Assembly (NCBI RefSeq): GCF_000224145.3
Contig: NW_004190401.2
Span: 1 to 64,000, forward strand
DNA length: 64,000 nt
Reading direction: 5' to 3'
From: Ciona intestinalis
Taxonomy: Eukaryota; Chordata; Ascidiacea; Phlebobranchia; Cionidae
Each line of letters opens with the position of its first letter. Position 1 is the stretch's first letter. Made by a program: the position numbers and the translations under genes. Under the pieces are notes generated by a model. That model was not told the origin of the DNA. It worked only from the letters and a program-made list of their open reading frames with translations, and searched no databases. Of the stretch, positions 1-11,026 are shown one piece after another.

Positions 1-1722
1 ACATTCTCACACAATAATATAATTGTTACTGTAACAATTGGCGATTTTGCGATTATCAATGTGACGTAAACACTTGTCTGATGTAACACGCAGCCGTTAT
101 AGGTAACCGCGCAGGGTACAAAAACGGCTAGTTTATGCGTTGGGAGAATGAAGGTGTTGCGTAACTACTATAAAGTAATTGTTTGATAAAGTTAAAAATT
201 TATTTAAGAAGAATTTAAGAATAATTTCCTTTAATAATTTGAAAATCCAGGGGTTGCTGCAACCCCTGCAAAATTGTCAGGGTAGGCCTGCATACCCTGC
301 ACCATATAAATCGACGCCAGTGCGTAACAGCTATATAACAGATTCTGCACATGCGGTCAACGCATGCCTAAATATCCGTTCTCTTATTGTCACGTCAATA
401 ATTTTGATTTTCTTTACCGCAATGGTATATTTTTATGAGAACAATACGAAAATATTAATAAATTTAGTAAAAATACATATTTTTTGTTAATTCGTGTACG
501 GAGGCCGCCTCCGTGCTATTATTTCGTACGTAGGCGCCGCCTCCGCGCCTACGCTTACTCGGCGCCTATGATTATGTGTGTGCCCTAAATGTATTCTATT
601 ATAGAATAAATTCCATTATAGAACAAATGTATTTTATTCTATTATAGAAATAATTTCTATATGTTTAAATATATTTACATGGACTATACAAAAAAGTAGA
701 CACACTTTTTCCGCTAGGAGGCGATGACAACTACGTTGCTCTATTCTATGGGGAGCAGTTAGTTTCACGGTTTATACACATAAGATTTAAACCTCTAACC
801 CCAAACTCCTAACCCCTAAACCCTGTGTACCTACTTCTTTGTATAGTCCCATGTGTATATTTTAAACACTTATGCCACATTTGTAGAAAAGACGGGAAAA
901 TGGCAGAAGTATAAATGCAGTTTATAATATTGTTATTTTAACCTAATGTTTTACTATTAATTATTCCTTGCTGTTGTAAATAAATCAACAAAACAAACTA
1001 TAGGTTAAAAACACAGCGTTTAACAAGATATTTAGTTGAAGTTACTTCATTTCACACACAGTATTAAATTACAATTGTGTTGAATGTATCAATTATATTT
1101 GTTACCAACGTCTGTTGTATGAATAGTAGTGATGGTTTACCAAAGTAATTTGATACTTTGAATGATTGAAGTTGTTGTGAATAATGTTTATGGTATAAAC
1201 AGTAAACAAACATCAACAAATAAATTGAAAAGCTCTTGAAGCATCTTTCGAAATTTTATTTAAAACTTTTTTAGCAGTTACATATTTAACTTTCACATAG
1301 AATGATATTTACAGTTTGTTAGAAGCCAGAAGAATAATTATGTCCTGATAAAGTGAATTTTAAATGCTAGTGTTGGGTATATGCAGTTGAAAGATATTAG
1401 TTTAATGTAATCCATGTAATAATGAGTAGTTTTTTACAGTTTGCATTAACTTTTTAATAATCTTTATAAATCATATATGATATATACGTAGAGTAACTTT
1501 ATTTTGTCCCTGCAATTACAGAATGGAACAAAAGTAAAATAGAAAATAACTATGAGGCTATAACAAATTAGGAGATAAAATAAAAATATATTTACACAAA
1601 AACCAAAAGTACCATAGATAATAGAGTTTACACAACATCAAACATATATTATTTATAAACATAGTCTATTTATTTCAGGACTTTAGTTTTTTTATTAAAG
1701 TTTAATATATTTGATAAAAATA
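1..1722. other. Intergenic, AT-rich, with a GC-rich inverted repeat and a telomere-like tract
   Basis: No convincing coding exon was found. The stretch holds a GC-rich inverted repeat (499-553), several short A+T palindromes built on TTCTATTATAGAA around 595-650, and a degenerate CCTAA-type tract at 790-824. The only longer open frame (179-490) has no splice or protein support and overlaps repeat-like sequence. The 5' flank of the plus-strand gene that starts at 1723 must lie here, but no clear TATA box was picked out. Confidence 0.5.
499..553. repeat. GC-rich inverted repeats (hairpins)
   Basis: Two adjacent hairpins: CGGAGG/CCTCCG around 499-513, and CGTAGGCGC (529-537) pairing with GCGCCTACG (545-553) over a 7-base loop. 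They stand out sharply from the AT-rich surroundings. This is probably the terminal part of a foldback or MITE-type element; the family is not identified. Confidence 0.5.
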
Positions 1723-4700
1723 ATGCGAAACAACAGCAGAGAAAGTCCCACTGTTTCTACGGTAACAAGTTTATTCATGAGAGACGAGGTGTTGGGAGGT
1801 GGAGATAGAAATAATATAAATACAAAGTAAGTTATTAATTATGGCGTTTGAAATAGTAAGTTTTGAATTTTTTATTTTTAACCAGATCTCCTTATAAAAT
1901 CCAGTACAATAACAAAATGTACAAGTCAGCTTCCAAAGTCTTGGAGAATTACATCCAGAATTACGACAAAGAACAAACATGGAATCTCGCTAAGTCACTC
2001 ACAGAGAATTGCACAAACACGCCGATCAAACGTGAAGCAAGAAGGCTGAGACAAAACATAGGTTTGTATTTTATTGTACTTTATATTTATTGGCTGGGTT
2101 TGTGTGTTTGGGTAATGGGCAACTCTGGTCTGCATACTTTGAATGCTTAAACCATATCCTTAAATAGAATGATGCAATAATTTAATGTTTGCCATATTTC
2201 ACTTCTCTATATCGGTGTATACATAATTTTCTATTTTTTATTGGTGAGGTCTTTATGTTGGTATACATGTGGAATTAGGAGGTAAGACTGACATTTTAAT
2301 ATCCCAACACACAGGATACCATATGTATAACTTTTATAATAAATGGCATTTATCTCCTCATTAAAAGAAATAACATTTTAATTAAATTGTTTAATTAATA
2401 TTAATAAAACTATTGTTTAAACATAACTTATATCCCAGGTTCTTCAACCATCGAGAAGGAAATCCGACTTGCCAAGCAGTTGTTGCCGACCTCGTACACA
2501 GATGATGTGAATGTCGATGGAAATGTTGACATGGATGATTTGTTGATATCTCACAACAACCAGGATAAGAACATGGTATTTAAACATTCTGTTGATATTT
2601 AATCATATTCATGCCAACACACCCGTGTTATAAGGAGTGCTGATGTACAAGGACAATTTATTTACATACGTGCTAACTTGTAAGCGGGCACAAGGTGTAT
2701 AAAACAGAACATCCGTCTTATAACGACTGCCATTGCCTGCCACATGAGGATAAATAAATTGTTATCTTAGTATAATATCTGAAACATGACTTCACTAAAT
2801 ACTTGCTTATAAAGTAAAACATTCTTTACCAAACTTCATAATGAATAAATTTACACAAAGCAGGCAGAATTATTATTCTTTCAGTTACTGCTTAACATAA
2901 ATTTGAATTCCTTTTTTTCTTCCATATTACACTTTAAAACTTTATTTTTCCTTCAGCCAACATTGAATGTAGAAACATCTGTAAAATATCGAAGAAACCT
3001 TAACAATGAGTTCCGTTCATCACAATCAAAACTTCCAATTGTGGATAATCATGATTATGATGTCACAGACGTCTCAGTGAGTAATAATATTGAGCGTTAT
3101 TTTATATGGAAGGATCATGTTTTTGAGTTTGTAAAATCTGAGGTGACATTGATAAAATACAGTTATACTCATAGTTGTCAAACATAGGGAACCTCATTGA
3201 CTAATGTAGTGAATGCATTGTACTTGGCTCTGCTTGTTTGTATAGACACCTAACAGCAGGGTAAAAGCTGTTTAAGCATAAAACCGGGATCAGAAACATA
3301 TGATGTCACACCTGATTCAAAAATTGGGATGCCAGCCACCCCACAACATTATACTTATCTATGCTTTATGTTAACACGTTTGTTTAGATATCTGACACTG
3401 AATCAACAACGTCATGGGACACGGTGTCTTCTTATCCATCAAAATATTCATCACACAACAGGTAACTTTATTGTGATTCTAAATATTTGTTCTATATGGA
3501 TTACTAAAGAGAGGAATGCCATGGGGCCTGAGATTTAGCCCCGAATTGGCCCATTACCGCAACATTGTATTTGCGCATTCAATGACATTTTATTCTATAT
3601 GGATGAGGTCCTAAAGTGAGACATGTAAGCAGAGCTGGGTTTTTGGCCGGAGTTGACACTTTACCTCAATAGAAATTTTGTTTTTTGTATCGTATTCTAT
3701 GTGGGTTAGATCCTATAATAGCGAGGCGCACCAGGGAATCTGGAATGTATGCCAGAGTTAGCCAATCACCTCATAATTTCTATATTACATTTGTTTCTTC
3801 TTAGGAGAAGAAAACCAAGAAAAGTTTTGAAATTTTACAGTGAAGATGAAACAACTTCAGCTCAGGTCTGTTGCTTTGTAAAGTTTGATTGACACAAGGT
3901 GTGTGGAACCGAACACCTCAACTGCTCACATACCTGCTCATGTATCTTGCGTTGTAGTTATGTTGATATATATGTGTGTCGCTTAGGAACTATAATATAG
4001 ATCGCGTTGGATGTAAATGGATTTGTGATAAATATAAAGCGGGCATGAGGCGTATGAAACACAACACCTGTGTTAAAACGACTGTTGTTTCCTTATCAAA
4101 CAATAAAAAAAAATTACATTCGTTTATTCAAACCTCTGAAAATAAAATAAAAGTCATACTTTTGTAAGTAGCTATAAATGGTCTTATTCATGTTACTTGT
4201 TATAATATTTATCCAACTCAACAATCATTTCCCCAGTCATCTACATCAACCACACCTCGTGTTCGTTATGACTCAGCTCATCGTGGTTATGATGAGTCGG
4301 CAAATACTTCCAGTGATGACCAATCTACAGGCTTTGGTTTCAGTGATGCACAAACTAAATCTCAGTTTAAAGATTTACAAAGAACATTAAGATTAGTTGA
4401 TGATCTGAAGGTAGGTTATGGAAACACTGTTTTACAGCAGTGATAAAGTTTGTTTAACAATATTCCTAACTAACATAAATTTATTATGTCATTTTAATAT
4501 TGAGTAGCATAACTTTATTTTCAACATACTTTGATTAATTTTTAGGCTGATTTTGCCGCGGCAGAATCAACACTTGGTGTCGCACCACGTCCTGATCAGA
4601 ACTCACTTTCTGATCTTATTCTACGACTCTCTGTCGCCGCCAAGAGGAAAGAGGATAAATTACGAGAAACCCTGGTGAATCGGAAATCACTGAAGCGTAA

Positions 4701-7395
4701 CCACGAAGAGTCGTTACATTTCTCCGACCTCGATTTAACCAGCGACACCAGGTGTCACAATAACTTTTTAACTTTTTTATGATTTCAGTCCTGTTGTTTA
4801 ATAATTAATATTTGCTCCAATGATTTCAAGTTTTATACCATTTCATAGCTACCTCATATATTCCACTTTAAAACAAACAAATATATCATAATATTGTTTT
4901 GTATTTTTTGGGATAATGAGCCAACTCTGGCTTAAGTTCCAGATTCGATATCCTTCTGCCTCTCCCTGACAGATGAAACTGTATTTCAAAGTTAGAGCTG
5001 TTGTATAATGAGCTCGTAACAAAATATGACTAAGTTGGTGTACATTTACAATTTAAAAAAAGAAGTTGTTAAATATTTTACAAGACAATAAAATATTGTA
5101 AACAAATTTCAGGTCCAAGCAGAAAGGAAATTTAAAATCGTCGAGTTATAACCCGGACCAATTTACCCCAACATACAGGGGGATCTCCCGTTACACCCGG
5201 GGTTGCACGTCGGCCCCATCAACCCCAGCCAAGAAATATTCTACAAGGTGAGGTTATGTTGTATCTGGTGCTGTGGTTTGACACCTGCATTATAGTAACT
5301 TGGGATACTGAGTTTGGTGCTCGACATTGCCAACAAGACAGTTAAATTGCTTAAAAGTATGAACATGACACCTAAATTGTGGGTGCTAGGGTTTCATGGC
5401 TGACTGCTGCCACCATTTTGGGCTCCAATCAAGTGATCACTTATATATTGCCTAAATTTCTAAGCAACCACGAGGTGTATGAAATAGAACTTCTATGATA
5501 AAACTCCTCACATTACCCTGCCATGCGAGAATAAATAAATGGAAATTAGTAAATATATTAACACTGCTTGTAAATAACGATGCTATCTTGATATCTCCCT
5601 CTCCATATGTTTGTCTACTTATTGTTCTAACCAAATTTGGATATAACTCACTTTATTTCCAGACCACACAACACTGATCAAAATGATGAAACATCTTACT
5701 CAACAACAAGACAACAATCAACTTCTCCAAATAAAAGTTTGTTGTTTATAAACTCTGTTGTTTATACCACGGTTTGATCCTCTATCTTTTAACACACACA
5801 ACTTGAATGAGAAGGATAATCATACAAAGAAAAATAATCACTTAATTTTAAAAATCACAAATAAAAGCAACAATTGTTTGTGACAATGTACACCTAGAAT
5901 AATTGAAACAATTGATTTAAGTTGTGGTATCAAGATGCCATGGATTGTTAAAGTTAAATTACTGGCGGTGGTTTACTGGTATAACTTGTGTATGTTTTCT
6001 GTATATAGTTTTATTATATCACATATTAATAATATCTATATATCCCAATATAAACCACATTTCACCCACACAGCATTAAACACCTCCGTGCTCACAACCG
6101 ACAATATATCAGAAGCAATGAGGTTGATTGATGATCGAAGGTTCATCGATATGAGCTACAATACTTTACAGTAAGTTGCTTTGCTTGTGTTGTGGAGAAG
6201 TGAATAAATGTAACTTGCTTGTCCATGAATGGTAGGGCAAGGACAGTCGTTATAACACGGGTGTTCTGTTTCATACACCTTGTGCCACTTACAAGTTACC
6301 AAGTAAGTAACTTTTTCATTTTTTTTTTGTATTGCTGATAATTTAAACAACACATTAGTGACCACTGGGTTGGAGCAATTGCTGTTAAGTGTTTTGCCCA
6401 ACATAATATATGTCCACAATGGTAGCAGCATCAAGCCTGGAAACCATATGGTCTTGTTGCTCTAACTGACAAACTTACATTACCCCACAGATCTGATGCG
6501 CCTTCAACCTCAGCTACCGACGTGTTGTTATCAAACCCACTCAACCATGAAGTATCATCCAATCAGGAGTCAGATTGGGGTCATGTGCTTGACCCCCCCA
6601 GCACACCCACTAACACCACCTCGACAGTGCACGCGGGGCGAACCCCGTTCATTCATCGCTCGGTGACACCTAGTGTCAGCCCGACAAGCACGGATGAGAT
6701 CCTTGATGCAGAACGAACGTGGGAGCGACTTCCTGTAAAAAGGTGGCCACTAGACTGCGATAAAGAGCAATAACTTAAACCACATAAATCAATTATCCAC
6801 AAAGTAACATTGGTAACTTGTAAAAAGACACAAGGTGTATGAAACAGAACACCCTTGGTTAACAACCATTGTTGCCCAGCTGCGTTTTTCCTTTATGGTG
6901 TCACAGAGATGCACTCATACCTAAATACAAGTTAACTTGGGCCCACATGGCTCCTAAGTCATAGTAACTAATTTGTTTCCTTCCTAAGGAAAAGTGGAAG
7001 CGATACTTCGTCTCATATATCGGTGTCGTTCTGCATGGAGGGGAAACCCCTTGCCGTCAAAGGTTTCATGGAAGAATGTATGATGTCATCGGTAAGTGCG
7101 TGATGTCATCATTACGTTTGTGATGTCATCAGTAAGTTTATAATATTTTAATACTGTTGGCGATAAATGTTCAAATCCGATCTAGTTAGTCTGATTAAAA
7201 CATTGTATTCCGACATCATTAATGTCATGTAATGTTTTTACTTTGTATTATTCATAGAAATCCAATAACACAAGCTTAAGTGGGGGGAACCACCCAGGTT
7301 CGGTGGAAGCACTCAAGAATATGATCTTCACATTGCAGGGTATGACATCACAATGTGGGGCAGGGGATTACAATCAAGGTATTATGATGTCATAA
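1723..7395 (+). CDS. LAS2/C18orf54-like Ser/Thr-rich protein (14 exons)
   Basis: Exons: 1723-1826, 1886-2061, 2439-2575, 2957-3076, 3388-3461, 3805-3865, 4237-4410, 4546-4751, 5113-5247, 5663-5736, 6074-6170, 6491-6742, 6989-7091, 7258-7395. Every junction is GT-AG and the phases chain without a break, giving about 616 residues. The N-terminus has a TVSTVTSLF motif followed by YNNKMYKSASKVLENYI, which resembles the start of vertebrate LAS2 (lung adenoma susceptibility protein 2), where a short 'KLY.SAS.AL.AYI' block is conserved as I recall it. The middle is polar, Ser/Thr-rich and probably disordered. The C-terminus has GSVEALKNMIFTLQ just before the stop. The assignment to LAS2 rests on these two short blocks and is tentative; the gene model itself is stronger. 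Family function is poorly known, so none is claimed. The last exon could instead splice on at 7340. Confidence 0.6.
2640..2760. repeat. Family-1 dispersed repeat, head module, intron copy
   Basis: Contains the recurring block of GTAACTTGTAAGCGGGCAC-like sequence, then 'AGGTGTATAAAACAGAACA' and 'ataacgactgycattg'. The same module occurs more than fifteen times in the window in both orientations. It is a short interspersed element or SINE head; see the entry at 6200. Confidence 0.6.
3140..3268. repeat. Inverted relative of the 51.6-52.0 kb tandem unit
   Basis: This intron segment is the reverse complement, with few differences, of the roughly 125-bp unit repeated three to four times at 51610-51985. 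The core is 'TTGTCAAACATAGGGAACC' followed by 'tcattgactaatgtagtg' and 'ggctctgcttgtttgtatag'. It shows that the unit is a dispersed element and not only a local satellite. Confidence 0.75.
3490..3790. repeat. Family-2 dispersed repeat, about three tandem copies
   Basis: Three imperfect units of about 105-110 bp, each starting near 'TTCTATATGGAT', followed by a diverged 'gaggtcctaaagtgagac' block and 'gagttggcccattacc'. The same family recurs at about 13890-13970, 30855-30920, 36060-36160, 41110-41290, 45600-45800, 49495-49545, 57000-57150 and 58690-58760. It has no coding capacity and is probably SINE-like. Confidence 0.6.
6200..6480 (+). repeat. Family-1 SINE-like repeat, near full length
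   Basis: Best plus-strand example of the commonest repeat here. The head has 'ggcaaggacagtcgttataa' and 'ttctgtttcatacacc'. A middle pyrimidine-rich stretch follows, then a tail module with 'TTAGTGACCACTGGGTTGG', 'agcaattgctgttaagtg' and 'caatggtagcagcat'. The composite layout and small size fit a composite SINE of the kind described from Ciona. Other copies or fragments lie near 5450-5530, 6800-6870, 10735-10830, 17960-18055, 24155-24305, 37600-37690, 38210-38310, 39050-39245, 42345-42480, 42775-42980, 45190-45290, 46700-46860 and 56540-56665. Confidence 0.65.
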
Positions 7396-8929
7396 TGTGT
7401 GAATGTGATGTTTTAAAATTGTAACCACTAGATGGTGCTAATGAGCTAGGAACAACAATGGTTATATTTGTTATAAATGCTTAGATTTCGTTTAAAAGAT
7501 TTTTTCATAAGTTTTAATGAAATAAGTGGCAACTTATGGGTATAGTAGTGACACAGGATGAAGGATAATTGCTACATTCAAATATTTTATTATGAATTTT
7601 GAACTTGTGAGTGGCCTTTGTTGAATCAAAAGCTAGAATAAATCTGTTAAGTAGAGTTTAATTGAATGTAACAAACATACTTATGATGTAACAATCGTCC
7701 AAGGTCAAACCAAGTTCGCACCAAATGTTTTGTTTATTTATAAACCATCGCCATGACAACCATATGTGAATCCTTGTAACAATGAGATTACAAAGCTTCA
7801 TATAACACCACATAATCCTTCTATTATGATGTAACAATGTTGAACAAATGATTATGATGTCATAAACCGCATTAATAAGGATTGACAACCATTGTGATGT
7901 CATAACCACATTATTACCAGATAAACACAATTGTTCAATTATTTATCCAAGAATTGCCAACAATACAATGAACTTGTTCAATTTAAACCTAACTTAATTT
8001 ATTCATGGAATAAAATATTTTCCGGAAGAACCAAAACACAATGTATCTCAAGGAACAGTCACAATAAAAAATATAAAATGTTATTTGGGATTTGGAAATA
8101 CTCGCTTTTAAAGCAGTTTAATATTAAGGATTTTAAAACCACAGTTAATAACCATAAATAACATGTTACAAGACTTTAAATATTTAAGGTGTAAATTATT
8201 ATTATTTCTAACTTTTAAAAATTAAACCTTTTTTTCGAAAATTAAAAAAATTCGCGTGTGCTGAATTATAGTTGGCATTGTTACGCAAAAACTTTACCTT
8301 TTACCGACTTTCCTACGTAACAATGGAATGTGGCGTTAAATGACCTGAGACGTCACGAGATCTTCACGAGATTGACGTCATGCGTAACCACTCTTGAGTT
8401 TCTGACGTTACCTTTATCTTTATTTACGTCATAATGGAAACGGGTATCCATTCCAAAATACATTGTTCACGTGATGATCATGCATCGTTACGTCATAATA
8501 AAACCAAAACACGAGATGTATCAAAGCACTTGAATTATTTCAAACATTTTTTTTTACGTTGGCGAAGATCAAATAAATGCACAGAAACGAAAATACGAGA
8601 TATGGCGACAAAACGACAGTCGTTAAACGCACTCATAACCCACCAATTCAATAACTTATATTTAATTGAAACAAAGTTATAAATACACGAGGATAAATGT
8701 ACAGGAACCTACATACAGGATATATCAACAAAACAACAGTCGTTAAAACATAATCCTGGAAATGCATACACAAGCAATATGATTAATTAGTTCAGATGTT
8801 ATATATAGTTTACACGAACGTAGCAACAGGATGTAATGACATTTCTATGCCATATATTTCATCAGTCGTATTCCTTCGTCGCCCAATATTCCACAATATT
8901 CACATCGGTTGACGCGGCGCGCTGTTCTC
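7396..8929. other. Intergenic, repeat fragments
   Basis: No gene recognised. It contains many 'tgatgtcat'-type palindromes, and two fragments of the family-3 repeat (about 8575-8640 and 8700-8745) marked by 'gacaaaacgacagtcgttaa'. Open frames in 7658-8682 are short and overlap these repeats. It probably includes the 3' UTR and terminator region of the gene ending at 7395. Confidence 0.45.
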
Positions 8930-9235
8930 TTATGACGTCACAATCACCACTTGAAACGAATCTTCGAGTTCTTTTATTTCGATAATCACATCACAATTGA
9001 AATAACAGAGCGAAAGATTTGTTTTCTTCCTTCGGTTTCGAAGCGTAATCCCCCTGGACATTGGACATACTTTTACCTCATCGTTGTCTATGGAAAAACA
9101 CTTAAAAGATTTTAAAATCCCGGTTCGGTTTGAAAGTTTATCCCAAATAAATCTTTTACAAATTGTAGAATATGTTTGATGTAACTCGACGCTGGCCATG
9201 AGGCACGTCACCAGCTTCCTTTTTACTTTATTCAA
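8930..9235 (-). CDS. Hypothetical ORF, 101 codons, unassigned
   Basis: An uninterrupted minus-strand frame with stop TAA at 8930-8932. An internal methionine (MASVELHQTY) could be an alternative start. The composition looks more coding-like than the neighbouring open frames, and the C-terminus reads ELEDSFQVVIVTS. No domain, signal peptide or membrane segment is visible and no family was recognised. It could be a single-exon gene, a terminal exon of a minus-strand gene, or chance. A second short minus frame at 9838-9963, about 41 codons and ending VKMDDGSVTKQ, lies 600 bp upstream with no proven link to it. Confidence 0.25.
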   Translation of the reverse strand: MNKVKRKLVTCLMASVELHQTYSTICKRFIWDKLSNRTGILKSFKCFSIDNDEVKVCPMSRGITLRNRRKKTNLSLCYFNCDVIIEIKELEDSFQVVIVTS

Positions 9236-11026
9236 TCAGAACGAAGCCACGCTACTAAATTTGTAGTTAACAGAAACACCGCATTTGATATACACTGGTC
9301 AACATGGCCGTGGCGCCTCGTACTTACCTATTGTAATTGTTAACCGACGACTTACGTTCGTAAACGACGTGAACACTATTATTTCAAATAAAAAAAGTAA
9401 ATTTGGAATTATTTTGTAAAGGGTTAACTTGTGTAGTCTATTCGTTATCGTCGCTTTATATTTTAATATTTGAAAATTGTATTTTAACTCCATATTTTAC
9501 CAGAAGAACACCAGCGTACGTCGTTCAACGGACAGAAATCCCTCGAAAAGTAAGTTCGGGGAATTTCATATTTATTCTCATAATAATAAGCCATTGTAAC
9601 GTAACGATCCGAAGTTTAATTTCCTATTTTCTATTGAATGCTTGTTTTTAACAATGTATTCAGTTACGTATGAATACACGTGATGACGGTTACACCCCTT
9701 TAAATAGCAACAGATAACTGTATTGTGTATTAAAAGTTATCACAATGTTTGCAGGTTACTTCGTATTCAACAAACCAGCAAAAATTACGGAAATGCCTTT
9801 ATTTCCAAAACAGGTTTATTGTTTAACGAAAATATTTTTATTGTTTCGTCACAGAGCCATCGTCCATCTTAACAATTTGAAGAACATCGTGGAGAAATGA
9901 TGTGTTTAGGTTTGTTTGCGTGGTTGCCATGGTAACCTCACGCAATGTCATGGTTGATTTCATTTCAACAAATCCGGTCGAAGACGTTCGGCTTCTTTTA
10001 TTATGACGTCATATTGCCGGATTTTGAGCGCGCACTGCGCGATACGGACCCTGCTTACAACAACTTCACTAAACCAACATAGATGTTCTTGAGCGACGAG
10101 GTCACGTGCATAGAATCTTAGAGATATTGTGACGTAATAATACAGAATTTATTCAGGAAATACTCTATTGTTCGTCACAATCATGTTTATCTTCGTTCTA
10201 GTGTCACCAACAATGACAACTCATGTTAACATTGTGTCTTCACTATTGCTTTATACCATTGTTGTGATAAGTATGGGTAACTTTTCCAATTTTTTTAATA
10301 TTTTTTCAAAACCTATGGTTCCACATATGTAAGTGACCATACCAATAGATTGGCCTCACTTTATGGTCGAGTTGTTGACGAGTAACTAGATACCATGGAC
10401 GAATCCTTTAACCCATTGAGTAAAAAGGGAGTTTTCGTTCTTTTGTGTTTGGTTCGCGAAATTCTTAGCCGATTTATTCTGATCTTTCCAACTTCCGAAA
10501 TTGTTGGAACAATACTGGCTTTCTGTTGTTTAATTCTTGTTTGCAGTGAAACTTTTACCAACCAACCATAGTTTATAAAAAGTTTCAGTGGGTCTGGTGC
10601 GGAATTGTTAAACCACTTTTTTAGTTTTAAACATTCTTGTGCGACGTAAACTGATTAAAGAAATGAAAAAGTGCCGCTAAGAAAAATACTCCTTGTCTAA
10701 AGCAGCTAAATAAATGAATGCTAACCATTCATCCTCACATAGCGGGGTAACGACAGTCATTATAACATGGTTGTTCTGTTTCATAAACGCCGTGCCTGAT
10801 GCTTACGAGTTCCATTGTATGTAATTTTGTGGGTGATTGTTTTGTTTCTTTCCTGCATGCCCAAACATTGGACAACAACAGCACGCGATGTTTAAAGTTA
10901 CATTTTATATTAACATGTTACAAAACAGGCAAACTACGTATATATCAGTGGTTATTATTAATGCACAATCTTCGACCATTAGACTACACGTCACAACACG
11001 ATCTTCATGTGCAGTTTACAAATCAT
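9236..11026. other. Intergenic between unassigned ORFs and the secreted-protein gene
   Basis: Holds a TGACGTCA palindrome near 10003, a family-1 repeat fragment (about 10735-10830) and short open frames on both strands (for example minus 10361-10561) that show no supported splice partners. No confident gene was found. Confidence 0.4.
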
